A stretch of 34,173 nt of DNA from Candidatus Methanomethylophilaceae archaeon (GCA_944321985.1 CALUNK010000008.1:1-34173), one strand, 5' to 3'; positions 23,007 to 32,078 are shown, counted from the first letter of the stretch. Notes: generated by a model from the letters alone, not told the origin. Numbers and translations are program-made.

Positions 23007-24140
23007 ATGAAACCCTACCTGTCGGTAGTCGTGAAGCCGACGCTGTACTGCAACACGGGATGTAGGCACTGCTACCATACACCGGACGAGAGGGTCAAGG
23101 GCGAAATGTCCCTCGACACTCTCGATCGTCTTTTCAAGATGGTCTCACAGGAGTACGAGGCCGCATGGTTCATCTGGCATGGCGGGGAGCCGCTCACACT
23201 CCCCATGTCGTTCTACAAGGAGGCCATCGAGCTCCAGAAGAAGTACTTCGGCAGGAAGAACGGACGCTGCGGCAACACTGTCCAGACAAACGGGACGCTC
23301 ATCAACAGGCGTTTCATGGCATACTGCAGGGAGAAGCAGATCAACGTAGGTGTCTCCTACGAGGGTCCATACAATCATGTCCTCAGGGAGGGCGATCCGT
23401 CCAAGGCCCTGGACCTCCTATCATCCAAGGAGAATAAGTATTCCGTGTCCGCAACGATATCGGCGGAGACCGCTCTGAAGCAGAAGGATCTGTACGACCA
23501 TTTCAAGGTCAAAGGAACCAACCTCTCCCTGTCCCCGGTGATCCCCGCCGGATGCGCCAGATCCAACGGCACGGTTCCCGATGCGGACGATTTCATAAGG
23601 GGGAGCATCGAGGCATTCAATGCGTGGTTCCACGACTCCGAAGCGAACGTTCCGCTCATACCCCACTATCTGTACATCCTCAACTATCTGGGGGATCCCA
23701 CACCATCGGATTGCGCCCACACGTCATGCCTCACCAAATGGATGTGCGTCAACCCCGACGGGTCCGTCTACCCCTGTGCCAAGGCATGTCCCTCCGAGTT
23801 CTACATGGGGAACATAAACGGGGTCTCGTCCATATCCGAGCTGTTCCAGTCAGAGGGTTTCAGGAGGATCCTTGTCGGCTCCATAAAGAGGCGCGAGAAG
23901 TGCGCGTCTTGTCCGATATTCAGGTACTGTAACGGCGGGTGCAGCATGGACGCCTATCACGAGGGATGTCTTGAGGACAACGGCAACGATTCCTGCAGGA
24001 TCTTCAGAGAGGTCTTCACCCACATCTCCAATGAGGTCCAGGCTGTTCTTGACGGGGATGGCGACGTGTCAGGGCTCAATCCGTTCGTCAGGGATGCGAT
24101 TGTGGGAAAGCTGGTGAACCCCCGCGTCGTGTCGCAATGA
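23007..24140 (+). CDS. Radical SAM/SPASM peptide maturase
   Basis: A 377-residue enzyme. The radical SAM cluster motif is CNTGCRHC (Cys15, 19, 22), followed by WHGGEPLTL (SAM contact), QTNGT and a normal half-barrel. The SPASM region carries further cysteines at 236, 241, 247, 257, 261, 299, 302, 308, 312, 321 and 330, including CVNPDGSVYPC and CASCPIFRYCNGGC, enough for two auxiliary iron-sulfur clusters. SPASM enzymes of this form make thioether or carbon-carbon links in peptides, or mature sulfatases; no sulfatase is here. With the cysteine-rich peptide directly upstream, thioether formation on that peptide is the natural inference. The start at 23007 gives the usual short N-terminus before the first strand; the frame extends upstream only across the peptide gene. 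Confidence 0.9.
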   Translation: MKPYLSVVVKPTLYCNTGCRHCYHTPDERVKGEMSLDTLDRLFKMVSQEYEAAWFIWHGGEPLTLPMSFYKEAIELQKKYFGRKNGRCGNTVQTNGTLINRRFMAYCREKQINVGVSYEGPYNHVLREGDPSKALDLLSSKENKYSVSATISAETALKQKDLYDHFKVKGTNLSLSPVIPAGCARSNGTVPDADDFIRGSIEAFNAWFHDSEANVPLIPHYLYILNYLGDPTPSDCAHTSCLTKWMCVNPDGSVYPCAKACPSEFYMGNINGVSSISELFQSEGFRRILVGSIKRREKCASCPIFRYCNGGCSMDAYHEGCLEDNGNDSCRIFREVFTHISNEVQAVLDGDGDVSGLNPFVRDAIVGKLVNPRVVSQ

Positions 24141-24191
24141 TCCGGCCTTCACAGCCATGACGGTCCGTCTGGAGGCATAATAGGTTCTGAT

Positions 24192-24321
24192 GCGGTTTCG
24201 AGGCAGTCGCGAAGGACTCGTCGATCAGGCGGGGATGAAACCGCTGGGCATCTGGGGACAGAGGCTATCGACATGTTACAGGATGAGATCGAGTGACGGG
24301 TCAACGTGTCGCTGATCGACG
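24192..24321. repeat. Structured spacer with two crossing inverted repeats
   Basis: GCGGTTTC/GAAACCGC (24192-24199, 24237-24244) and CGTCGATCAG/CTGATCGACG (24219-24228, 24312-24321) are perfect 8- and 10-bp pairs. They interleave, so both stems together would form a pseudoknot. The region is the 230-base spacer between the convergent radical SAM and metA genes and contains no gene. Confidence 0.45.
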
Positions 24322-24372
24322 GTTCATCGCGGTATTCATGTCGAGCCGAGTCTGTCGCCAGTCCTTGCAATC

Positions 24373-25293
24373 TCAGTCCGAGCCGATGTCGTCTTTGAGG
24401 TAAGGCGTGACCTGGTACACATAATAGTTCAGCCAGTTGGTGAAGAACAGTGTGGCATGGCCCCTCCACCTGACGACGGGGTCTTTGCGGGGATCGTCAC
24501 CTTCGAAATAGTGGTCAGGTACGTGCGGGTTCTTTCCAGCTTCCAAGTCCCTTTCGTATTCGTATGCCAATGTGCCCGCGTCGTACTCGAAGTGGCCGGT
24601 GACGAAGATCTGGTTCCTTTCCGACTGGACGATGCCGACGCCCGACTCCTCGGATGCGCAGACGACATGAAGGTGCGGATTCTCTTCGATGTCCACCGCC
24701 CGGACCTCGGAGTGTCTGGAGTGGGGCATCTGGAAGCGGTCGTCGAAGCCTCTGAACAGAGGTTCGTTCTGCACTAGCACGCGTTGCTCAAATATCCCCG
24801 ACACCTTGGATTCCAACGGGTGTTTGGGGATGCCGTAATGATGGTACAATCCGGCGAACGCCCCCCAGCAGATGTACATCGTGGAGCATACATTGGTCAG
24901 CGTCCAATCCATTATCTCGCATAGCTCCTCCCAGTAGTCTACCTGGTCGAAGTCGATGGACTCCAATGGTGCCCCTGTTATGATCATCCCGTCGTACTTG
25001 CGTTTCCTGACCTCGTCGAAAGATCTGTAGAACCTGTCCAGGTACTCCGCGGATGTGTTCTTGGATTCGTGAGTGGACATTCTCAGGAACTCCACGTTGG
25101 TCTGCAGGGGGCTGTTGCTCAGGCATCTGAGGAGTTGGACCTCGGTCTCCACCTTTGTTGGCATGAGATTCAGGATGAGTATGTCCAGCGGGCGTATGTC
25201 CTGGGTGTCCGCCCTGTGCTCTGACATCACGAATATGTTCTCGGATTCGAGGACGGAGGTGGCTGGTAGGTCATCCGGAATCTTCACCGGCAA
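24373..25293 (-). CDS. metA: Homoserine O-acetyltransferase (MetA fold)
   Basis: Activates homoserine for methionine synthesis. The MetA family is clear: [14 protein letters not shown] at the N-terminus, catalytic Cys142 in [15 protein letters not shown], and His234/Glu236 in VTGHFEYD. Residue 111 decides the acyl donor in this family: glutamate favours acetyl-CoA, glycine succinyl-CoA. Here [10 protein letters not shown] places Glu exactly at 111, so acetyl transfer is predicted despite the common succinyltransferase label. Its length of 306 residues is normal. It follows cysK by four bases, so O-acetylhomoserine or O-acetylserine chemistry is probably linked in one operon. Confidence 0.92.
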   Translation of the reverse strand: MPVKIPDDLPATSVLESENIFVMSEHRADTQDIRPLDILILNLMPTKVETEVQLLRCLSNSPLQTNVEFLRMSTHESKNTSAEYLDRFYRSFDEVRKRKYDGMIITGAPLESIDFDQVDYWEELCEIMDWTLTNVCSTMYICWGAFAGLYHHYGIPKHPLESKVSGIFEQRVLVQNEPLFRGFDDRFQMPHSRHSEVRAVDIEENPHLHVVCASEESGVGIVQSERNQIFVTGHFEYDAGTLAYEYERDLEAGKNPHVPDHYFEGDDPRKDPVVRWRGHATLFFTNWLNYYVYQVTPYLKDDIGSD

Positions 25294-25297
25294 CGGA

Positions 25298-26203
25298 TCA
25301 CCCGTAGATGTTCAGGCTCATGTACTTCTCGCCGCCGTCCGGGAGTATCGCGACGATTCTGGCCGAAGGTTCCTCCTCGGCCTTCCTCAACGCAGCGTAG
25401 ACGCTGGCACCCGACGAGATCCCGGCAAGGATCCCCTCTCTCTTGGCGAGCTCGGCCGCAGTCCTGATGGCTTCGTCCCCGGGAACGGTGACGACCTCGT
25501 CGATGAGGTCAGGCAGGTAGTTTCCTGGGATAAAGTTGGAACCGATCCCCTGAATCTTGTGGGGTCCCGCCTGTCCAGCCGTGATGAGGGGGCTCTCGGC
25601 GGGTTCCACACCGATGACCTTTGCCCTCGACCCCGTGTCCCTGAAGCACTGTGCGATACCGGATGCTGTGCCTCCAGTACCAACCCCTGCGAACACGTAG
25701 TCCACATCTGGCAGGTCCCTGAGGATCTCCATTCCCGTACCTGTCCTGTGGGCGGCTATGTTGGCGGGGTTGTCGAACTGGCCAGCTATGAACCCGCCCC
25801 TCTCCGCCCTCACCTTCTCGGCGAGGTCTACGGCGCCCTTCATGCCCTCCGCTCCCGGCGATAGGAGCACTTCGGCGCCGTACGCCCTCATGAGGGCGAT
25901 GCGCTCTGGGGACATGGTGTCGGGCATGACGATAACGGCCTTGAATCCCATCGCGGCACCTATCATGGCTATTGCGATTCCCGTGTTACCGGATGTCGGT
26001 TCGATCACGGTTCCGCCCTCTTTCAACTCACCGCGTGCGACGGCGTCGTTGATCATGGACAGGGCCGCACGGTCCTTGATGGATCCGCCCGGGTTGCCTC
26101 TCTCCACCTTGACGAAGACATGGGTGCCCGGAGGGGCCATCCTGTTCAGACATACGAGTGGCGTGTCGCCTATGGTCTCCGTGATGCTGGAGTAGAGTGT
26201 CAT
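25298..26203 (-). CDS. cysK: Cysteine synthase-type sulfhydrylase (PLP fold type II)
   Basis: A 301-residue PLP enzyme joining sulfide to an O-acetylated amino acid. The PLP lysine is Lys43 in [12 protein letters not shown], the substrate loop is [11 protein letters not shown], and the phosphate-binding loop is [13 protein letters not shown] serine-rich GISSGAS segment follows near the end. The family usually uses O-acetylserine, but no serine acetyltransferase is seen here, and the operon partner makes O-acetylhomoserine, so homocysteine formation is a possibility. The start at 26203 has GGGTGAC before it and a TATA box at 26228-26240. Confidence 0.9.
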   Translation of the reverse strand: MTLYSSITETIGDTPLVCLNRMAPPGTHVFVKVERGNPGGSIKDRAALSMINDAVARGELKEGGTVIEPTSGNTGIAIAMIGAAMGFKAVIVMPDTMSPERIALMRAYGAEVLLSPGAEGMKGAVDLAEKVRAERGGFIAGQFDNPANIAAHRTGTGMEILRDLPDVDYVFAGVGTGGTASGIAQCFRDTGSRAKVIGVEPAESPLITAGQAGPHKIQGIGSNFIPGNYLPDLIDEVVTVPGDEAIRTAAELAKREGILAGISSGASVYAALRKAEEEPSARIVAILPDGGEKYMSLNIYG

Positions 26204-26227
26204 GTCACCCTGATGCGGGCGCTAATA

Positions 26228-26240
26228 CAAAAATATTAAA
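26228..26240 (-). promoter_or_regulatory. TATA element of the cysK-metA operon
   Basis: TTTAATATTTTTG on the reverse strand, 25-37 bases before the cysK ATG. Confidence 0.55.
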
Positions 26241-26281
26241 TCCGCGGGTCGGACGCCACTTCATTCATCGGATGACAGGAC

Positions 26282-26387
26282 CGGAGACTCCGCTGCACGG
26301 GACTGGTGAACATGGTGTTTCAGTCCCGTCCGACCCATCGGTCGAACTTCGAAAAGGCATGGGCAGCACACCCAGTCTTCCGATGGG
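26282..26387. repeat. Cluster of three inverted repeats between cobO-like and cysK genes
   Basis: CGGAG-A-CTCCG (26282-26292), ACGGGACTG/CAGTCCCGT (26297-26305, 26321-26329, 15-base loop) and CCCATCGG/CCGATGGG (26334-26341, 26380-26387) follow each other, all perfect. They lie upstream of the cysK TATA box and beyond the end of the adenosyltransferase gene, so they could end that transcript or form a separate small RNA. Confidence 0.45.
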
Positions 26388-26416
26388 ATGCGGACGTCCC
26401 GGTCTTATGACGGGAA

Positions 26417-26962
26417 TCAGTACTCGATCCCCTTTCTTGCATCCACTCCCTGGTCGAACGGGTGTTTCACCAGAGTCATCTCCGTCACCAGGTCGGCGTA
26501 GTCGATTATCTCCCTGGGAGCTCCTCTTCCTGTGAGCACTACCTCCGTATGTGGGGCTCTGGATTCAAGCAGGGCTATGAGCTCCTCCGCAGAGACCAGG
26601 CCGAACTTCATGGAGTTGTTGATCTCGTCGAGTATGACGAGGTCGTAATCGCCTGAACGCAGGACCTCGGCGGCCCTCTCCATACCTAGGCGGGTGAGCC
26701 TCTCCTCCTCCTCGGGTGGGACTCTGCCCTTGAAGTGGTCCGTGCCCATGGGCTCGATGGTGAATCCGGGAAGTCTTCTGCCGGCTATGTGCTCGCCGTA
26801 GCCGCCGTCTGGTTTCAGGAACTGTAGCATGATCACGTTGAGTCCGCGACCGGTGGCTCTGAGGGCCAATCCGAGGGCGGTGGTGGTCTTGCCCTTACCG
26901 TTGCCGGTGTAGACCTGTACGAGCCCCAGACGGTTCTTTATCTCTTCGGGACAATCGCTCAT
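26417..26962 (-). CDS. cobO: Cob(I)yrinic acid a,c-diamide adenosyltransferase (CobO/CobA type)
   Basis: Attaches the adenosyl group from ATP to cobalt of corrinoids. The N-terminal P-loop GNGKGKTTTALGLALRA is the CobA/CobO signature; VIMLQFLKP and YDLVILDEINNSMKFGLV carry the other conserved strands, and VVLTGRGAPREIIDYADLVTEM is the typical C-terminal block (residues about 140-161). The length of 181 residues is that of the family. Corrinoids are central to methylotrophic methanogenesis, so the gene fits the proposed host. It is transcribed in the same direction as cysK-metA but separated by the structured spacer. Confidence 0.92.
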   Translation of the reverse strand: MSDCPEEIKNRLGLVQVYTGNGKGKTTTALGLALRATGRGLNVIMLQFLKPDGGYGEHIAGRRLPGFTIEPMGTDHFKGRVPPEEEERLTRLGMERAAEVLRSGDYDLVILDEINNSMKFGLVSAEELIALLESRAPHTEVVLTGRGAPREIIDYADLVTEMTLVKHPFDQGVDARKGIEY

Positions 26963-27010
26963 GTTATCCGTCTGTAATCGGCGTCCGGTGTAGATAATCT
27001 GTTACCCGCT

Positions 27011-28069
27011 TCACCATGCTCCCATGAAGTGCTGGACGATGAGGCTCATCACCGTTATGGCAATCCAGCAGGTGAATCCTATGGTCAGGGGCTTTCCTCC
27101 GGTCTTGACGAGCTGGATCAGATTCGTGTTAAGCCCTATGGCAGCCATGGCGACCACGATCAGGAAGGAGCTGAGCGTCTTCAGGTCCGAGAACAGAGTC
27201 TCGGCTGTCGAGAGGGCGTCCCCTGTGGCGACCGAGGTCACGATGGTGGTGATGAGGGATGCCAGGATGAAGAACAGGATGAACATTGGGAACGCGTGTC
27301 TGACATTTCTTCCCAGGTTCTCGCCGTTGGACTCTTTCTTGGCCATGTACAGGGACAGGGCTATGACGATGGGGATGATGAACAGCGTCCTTGTGAGCTT
27401 CACGATGGTGGCCTGGTCCAAGACTACGTGGTCCAGGCCGTGCATGGCGTCCCATGTGGATGCAGCGGCGGTGACCGAGGACGTGTCGTTGATCGCGGTT
27501 CCCGCGAAGAGAGCGAACCCCTCGTCGCTCATGCCCAGGATGTTCCCGAGTGTCGGGAATATGATCGCGGCGATGACGTTGAAGAAGAAGATGATGGCGA
27601 TGGACTGGGCGATTTCATCATCCTTCGCCTTAATTACCGGGGCTGTGGCGGCAATTGCCGACCCTCCGCAGATGGAGGATCCGACGCCCACCAGCGTTGT
27701 CGTGTTCGCGGGTGTGTGCAGGATCCTGTAGAACATATAGGCTACAATCAGCGATGTGGATATAGTGGTGACAATCACCGGCAGGGACCAGACACCTACA
27801 CTGGCGACGGTGGCCAGGTTCAGGCCGAATCCCAGGAGAACCACAGAGAACTGCAGTATGTACTTGGATGTGAACGATGTCCCGTTAGCTATGCGGCTGC
27901 GATCCTTGATCACCATCGCGAAGACCATACCTATGAGAATCGCTACGATCGGCGCTCCGATGACCTCCATGCCGTCGATGCTCTTCACCAGAATCCAGGA
28001 CGGGATGGCTATGGCGAACGCGGCTAGGATGCCTAAACCGTTCTTGGCGAGAAATCCCTTCAAATCCAT
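27011..28069 (-). CDS. YeiH-family (UPF0324) membrane protein, putative sulfate exporter
   Basis: A 352-residue integral membrane protein with about ten hydrophobic spans. Family blocks are seen: [48 protein letters not shown] (the most conserved loop), [20 protein letters not shown] and the [13 protein letters not shown] end segment. The group is annotated as putative sulfate exporters, but the substrate is not firmly known. Two genes away is the sulfur-assimilation pair cysK-metA, which may be relevant. The frame is open to a TTG at 28081; the ATG at 28069 lies at proper distance from the TATA box at 28095-28107, so I use it. Confidence 0.85.
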   Translation of the reverse strand: MDLKGFLAKNGLGILAAFAIAIPSWILVKSIDGMEVIGAPIVAILIGMVFAMVIKDRSRIANGTSFTSKYILQFSVVLLGFGLNLATVASVGVWSLPVIVTTISTSLIVAYMFYRILHTPANTTTLVGVGSSICGGSAIAATAPVIKAKDDEIAQSIAIIFFFNVIAAIIFPTLGNILGMSDEGFALFAGTAINDTSSVTAAASTWDAMHGLDHVVLDQATIVKLTRTLFIIPIVIALSLYMAKKESNGENLGRNVRHAFPMFILFFILASLITTIVTSVATGDALSTAETLFSDLKTLSSFLIVVAMAAIGLNTNLIQLVKTGGKPLTIGFTCWIAITVMSLIVQHFMGAW

Positions 28070-28094
28070 GAGAACGTCCAACCGTCTCGAGAGT

Positions 28095-28107
28095 GTATAA
28101 TATTTTA
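28095..28107 (-). promoter_or_regulatory. TATA element of the YeiH-type gene
   Basis: AAATATTATACAC-like sequence on the reverse strand, 26-38 bases before the ATG at 28069. Confidence 0.5.
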
Positions 28108-28203
28108 TGTCCAGCTAAGCAACGTTAAGTTTTTGAAAACGGGGCTCTGATGGCGTTTCATTGCAGGCGTCCCATGAAGTCTCTGGTATGTATGACCAAA
28201 CTC

Positions 28204-28214
28204 CTTTTTTACAA
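28204..28214 (+). promoter_or_regulatory. TATA-like element of the first MFS transporter gene
   Basis: CTTTTTTACAA lies 20-30 bases before the ATG at 28234. It lies inside the longer open frame, which argues that upstream in-frame ATGs are not used. Confidence 0.4.
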
Positions 28215-28233
28215 GTTCATGAATGGCGTCGGT

Positions 28234-29442
28234 ATGACTGAAAGCCACGGTTTCTCGCCGACGAAGGCGACTCTGCTAACCATACTGCTCTGTTCTATGC
28301 TGATGCTTATGGGAGGCGCTGCCGTGGCGCCGGCACTGCCGTTGATCGAACAGGTGTTCCCGGATCAGGGGACGCTAGTCTCTATGATCATCACGGTCCC
28401 GTCCTTGGCCGTCGGTCTCGTCGGTTTCGCGATGGGTGCCCTGGCGGACAGACTCGGAAAGGTCAGGGTTCTCAGCACATCGCTGGTGGTCTTCACCGTC
28501 GCGGGAGTCGTAGGGTTCCTTATGGATGGAAGCTCTGACGAGCAGCTGTACGTTCTTCTTGCGTTCAGGTTCATCGTCGGAATCGGGATCGCAGGAATCT
28601 CCAGCTCGGTCACCGCGTTGATCGCCGAGTACTACGGAGGAATGAACAGGATAAAGGTCCTGAGCTACCAGTCTGCGGCGATGGGTCTTGGCGTGCTGAT
28701 ACTGGAGTACACAGGGGGCCTTCTGGCCGAGTTCTCCTGGAGAGAGCCTTTCCTGGTCTATCTGATCGGAGTGCCGATCCTGATCATGGTGCTGCTCACG
28801 ATGAGGGAGCCTAAGAGGGATGTGCCGGAGGATGTCGCCAGGGTCGTCCCCGAGAGGAAGGCAAACGGAAGGCTGCTAGCTGTCTGCTACGCCACGATAT
28901 TCATAGCGATGACGATGGCGTTCCTGCTTCCGACGAAGATGCCCACATACCTGCAGACGGAGCTCGCAGTCACCACTTCCGCGACCGGGTTGTTCCTCGG
29001 TGTTCACGGGGTCACCAATGCCTGCATGAGTCTGATGTACCGCAGGCTAGTCCAGAGAATCCCGCCCTTCAAGATCATATCAATAGGGTTCTTCCTTCTG
29101 GCAGCATCGTTGGTCTTCCTGAAGATATCCGAATCCATCGCATCGTCCATCGCTCTGATGGTCGTCGCAGGAATCGCCCTTGGAATGATAAGTCCTGCAG
29201 TGTCAAACACACTGGCTGCGGAAACAACCGCAACCACGTCCGGAAAGATCATGGGCGGATACAGCACCTGTCTGAACCTCGGACAGTTCTCCATCTCGCT
29301 TATCAGCGTCCCGTTGTTCGCAGCAGTGGGAAACTCGTATCCGGACCTTTTCGCGGTCATGGCCGTTGTCGCTGTCGTGGTCGGTCTGACGTTCATAGTC
29401 CTCAGCCGCAGCAGTCTGGCGACGGGAAAGGCATCGGCCTGA
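28234..29442 (+). CDS. MFS transporter, 12-span
   Basis: A 402-residue permease of the major facilitator superfamily. Twelve hydrophobic spans can be drawn; the loop between spans 2 and 3 is GALADRLGKVRVL, the standard GxLaDrxGrkxxl motif, and RFIVGIGIAGISSSVTALIAEYY covers span 4 (near residue 115-137). Charged substrate-specific residues are not diagnostic, so drug, sugar or acid export are all open. The frame is open to 28150, but the promoter and ordinary N-terminal length favour the ATG at 28234 (MTESHGFSPTKATL). A second MFS gene follows in the same direction after 100 bases. Confidence 0.85.
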   Translation: MTESHGFSPTKATLLTILLCSMLMLMGGAAVAPALPLIEQVFPDQGTLVSMIITVPSLAVGLVGFAMGALADRLGKVRVLSTSLVVFTVAGVVGFLMDGSSDEQLYVLLAFRFIVGIGIAGISSSVTALIAEYYGGMNRIKVLSYQSAAMGLGVLILEYTGGLLAEFSWREPFLVYLIGVPILIMVLLTMREPKRDVPEDVARVVPERKANGRLLAVCYATIFIAMTMAFLLPTKMPTYLQTELAVTTSATGLFLGVHGVTNACMSLMYRRLVQRIPPFKIISIGFFLLAASLVFLKISESIASSIALMVVAGIALGMISPAVSNTLAAETTATTSGKIMGGYSTCLNLGQFSISLISVPLFAAVGNSYPDLFAVMAVVAVVVGLTFIVLSRSSLATGKASA

Positions 29443-29545
29443 GTCCAGAACGTCAGCATCGGGCCTCCAACACAAAGTAGATAACCTACCCGTTACAGTG
29501 TGAGTTCGGGCGGGAGACTCCGCTTGGTTATAGGAAGGGGCATGC

Positions 29546-30928
29546 ATGTCATACACGGTGACGGAGAGGAAGCTGGTTCTGCTGGCATGCTGTCTCGCGG
29601 GATTCATCACCCCGCTTCTGAGTACGATGATGAATCTGTCGCTGGTCAACATCGGGGAAGAGTTCGGAGTGGGCTCGCATATGCTGGCCTACGTCAACAC
29701 CGCGTTCCTCCTATCGTCCGTCGTGTTCATGGTCCCGATGGCGAAGTTCGGGGACATCCACGGGAAGAAGAAGACGTTCATTCTGGGGGTCGCCATCATC
29801 GCGGTCGCCTGTCTGATGGCGCCGCTATCCCCCTCGTTCTATTTCCTCATAGCCTGCAGGGTCATCATGGGGCTAGGATCCGCATGCATTGTGACAACCA
29901 GCATCTCGATGATAACGGACATCTATCCGCACGAGAACAGAGGAGGCGCCATAGGGCTTCAGACTATGTGCGTCTACATCGGATTGGCGGCCGGACCGGT
30001 CCTTGGAGGTTTTCTCAACGACCTCCTGGGGTGGCACAGCCTGTTCCTCATCATCGTCCCGATCGCGGTAACATCCATAATCTTCATGTCGAGGTTCGGT
30101 TCCGAGATCTCCCCCGACAGGGGAGGCAGGTTCGACGCGAAGGGGGCCGTTGTGTACGGCATCGCCATCGTCCTCAGCATGGGGGGCATGATCAACCTTC
30201 CCGAGACCTGGGCTTACATTATGCTGGTCGTGGGAATCGCGTTCATAGGGCTCTTCGTGTTGGTTGAGCTTAGGGTCCCGTATCATCTGCTGAATGTCAG
30301 GTTGTTCAAGGGCAGGGTGTTCACAGGCTCTTGCATCGCGACGTTCATGAACTACGCCGCCTCATATTCCATATCCTACTTCCTCGCGCTGTACCTTCAG
30401 AGCATTGGAGGCCTCACGGCTACCCAGGCAGGAATGCTGATGCTCATCCAGCCCGCGATCCAGGCCGTAGGCACGCCGTATTTCGGCCGTATGTCCGACA
30501 GGCTCCGTGACAAGCGCATCCTCCCTACAGCCGGACTGGTCATATCCGCGGTGGGGATAGCCACCATCCTGACCTATAATGTCGGCACCCCGCTCTGGGT
30601 GATAGCAGTCACCCTCATCGTGGTGGGTTTCGGGTTCTCTCTGTTCTCCGCTCCAAACACCTCCATCATAATGGGGTCCGTGGAGCCGCGCGAGACCGGC
30701 GAGGCGTCCGCAATGGTCGCGGTGATGAGGCAGACCGGCATGATGGTGAGCATGGGCATCGCGATGCTGTTCATATCGGTCATCATGGGGTCCGCCGACA
30801 ACCTTGTTCCCGAGACGTACGGCAGTTTCATCACGGTCATGAGGTACTCCTTCGGAGTCTGTGTAGTCATGTGCGTGGTCGGTGCCATCGTATCCATGTT
30901 CCGGGGGAAGGGTTCAGTCGCGGCTTAA
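29546..30928 (+). CDS. MFS transporter of the DHA2 (EmrB-like) type
   Basis: A 460-residue permease with about 14 spans, the number usual for the DHA2 drug:proton antiporters. It shows MAKFGDIHGKKKTFI (loop 2-3 motif), a RVIMGLGSACIVTTSISMITD span and the motif-C-like GLAAGPVLGGFL in span 5 typical of exporters. The C-terminal half has a second loop motif GRMSDRLRDKRILP. No membrane-fusion partner gene is near, as expected in an archaeon with one membrane. GGAAGGGG lies six bases before the ATG. The gene probably exports toxic compounds, but the substrate cannot be read. Confidence 0.88.
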   Translation: MSYTVTERKLVLLACCLAGFITPLLSTMMNLSLVNIGEEFGVGSHMLAYVNTAFLLSSVVFMVPMAKFGDIHGKKKTFILGVAIIAVACLMAPLSPSFYFLIACRVIMGLGSACIVTTSISMITDIYPHENRGGAIGLQTMCVYIGLAAGPVLGGFLNDLLGWHSLFLIIVPIAVTSIIFMSRFGSEISPDRGGRFDAKGAVVYGIAIVLSMGGMINLPETWAYIMLVVGIAFIGLFVLVELRVPYHLLNVRLFKGRVFTGSCIATFMNYAASYSISYFLALYLQSIGGLTATQAGMLMLIQPAIQAVGTPYFGRMSDRLRDKRILPTAGLVISAVGIATILTYNVGTPLWVIAVTLIVVGFGFSLFSAPNTSIIMGSVEPRETGEASAMVAVMRQTGMMVSMGIAMLFISVIMGSADNLVPETYGSFITVMRYSFGVCVVMCVVGAIVSMFRGKGSVAA

Positions 30929-30980
30929 CATTATTAAGGATGGCTAATCGACAACTGTTTTCAATGAGCAGACCTTAGGG

Positions 30981-32015
30981 ATGCTCATGGCAAACGCGGC
31001 TGACGAGAACTTCGAGTTCCAGAAGATAATCGTTGTCCTTGGTTTCACACTCCTGATCATCAAGTACTTCGCGTACTTCCTGACGGGATCGGTGGCAATC
31101 TTCACAGACGCCACGGAATCGATAGTCAACGTCGTCGCCGCATGCATCGGGATATACGCCCTATACCTCTCAGCCCAGCCCGCTGACAGGTCGCATCCCT
31201 TCGGCCACGGCAAGATAGAGATCATCTCCTCGGCGGTGGAGGGAACGATGATCATGGTCGCGGGCGGGATCATCATCCTGGAATCCATCAACTCCTTCTT
31301 CCACCCCGGAGAGATCTCCGACCTGGACATCGGTCTGGTGCTGGTCGCCATCGCGGCGGCGGCGAACTACGCCGTGGGGAGGGTCGCGATCCGCAAGGGT
31401 AGAAAGAATCGTTCCCCCGCACTGGAGGCGAGCGGTAAGCATCTGTGCTCCGACACATACTCCTCGGTGGGAATCCTGATCGGCCTGTTCATCGTGTACA
31501 TAGCAGAGTGGATGGGTTACGACGCTCGCTGGCTGGATTCGTCCATAGCAGTGATATTCGGTTTCATCATACTGTACACAGGACTGGGGGTTATCAAGAG
31601 ATCTGTGGATGAGACCATGGATCGCGCCGACGAGGACCTAATCGCCGATGTCTCCTCGATGATAAACGAGTACAGACACGATGACTGGATCGACGTCTAC
31701 AATCTCCGTCTGATCAAGTACGGTCCGAAGATCTACGTAGAGATGAAGGTCGTCCTTCCCAAGAGCATGACCGTTGCGCAGGAGTACGTCGAGAAACAGG
31801 AGATCGACGAGGCTGTGATGGCGAAGTACGGGGATTCGGTGGAGACTTCGATAAACGGTGTTCCATGCAGTGAGTTCCACTGCCGCCACTGCGCAAGGAA
31901 CTGTATGGACAGGGTCATCCCCTACGAGTGTCCTCTTGAGTGGACCCCCTCCAGGCTTTGCTGCGTAAAGCCTCATGCCCCCAGCAACAAGGTGACCATA
32001 CGCGAGGAACGTTAA
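30981..32015 (+). CDS. Cation diffusion facilitator transporter with cysteine-rich tail
   Basis: A 344-residue metal exporter of the CDF family. Spans 1-6 carry the known sites: SVAIFTDATESIVNVV (first metal site, DxxxS/E form), HPFGHGKIEIIS after span 3, and GKHLCSDTYSSVGILIG (HxxxD of span 5). A cytoplasmic domain of about 80 residues follows. The end is unusual: after residue 295 come seven cysteines (296, 301, 304, 308, 317, 327, 328) with histidines, as in CSEFHCRHCARNC. Such a tail is not part of the standard fold and may sense or deliver metal. Zinc, manganese or iron cannot be told apart. The ATG at 30987 is an alternative start. Confidence 0.88.
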   Translation: MLMANAADENFEFQKIIVVLGFTLLIIKYFAYFLTGSVAIFTDATESIVNVVAACIGIYALYLSAQPADRSHPFGHGKIEIISSAVEGTMIMVAGGIIILESINSFFHPGEISDLDIGLVLVAIAAAANYAVGRVAIRKGRKNRSPALEASGKHLCSDTYSSVGILIGLFIVYIAEWMGYDARWLDSSIAVIFGFIILYTGLGVIKRSVDETMDRADEDLIADVSSMINEYRHDDWIDVYNLRLIKYGPKIYVEMKVVLPKSMTVAQEYVEKQEIDEAVMAKYGDSVETSINGVPCSEFHCRHCARNCMDRVIPYECPLEWTPSRLCCVKPHAPSNKVTIREER

Positions 32016-32078
32016 CGGTACTAGCGCGTGCTGATAAGGGCTCTTACTTTTATCTATCGGTTTTCAGATGACCAGCCC

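Noticed and set aside
27029-28027. 332-codon forward frame opposite the YeiH-type gene
   Set aside because: Very polar, repetitive composition mirroring membrane codons on the other strand; no domain.
29500-30267. 255-codon forward frame inside the DHA2 transporter
   Set aside because: Shadow in another frame of a transporter with clear membrane spans and motifs.
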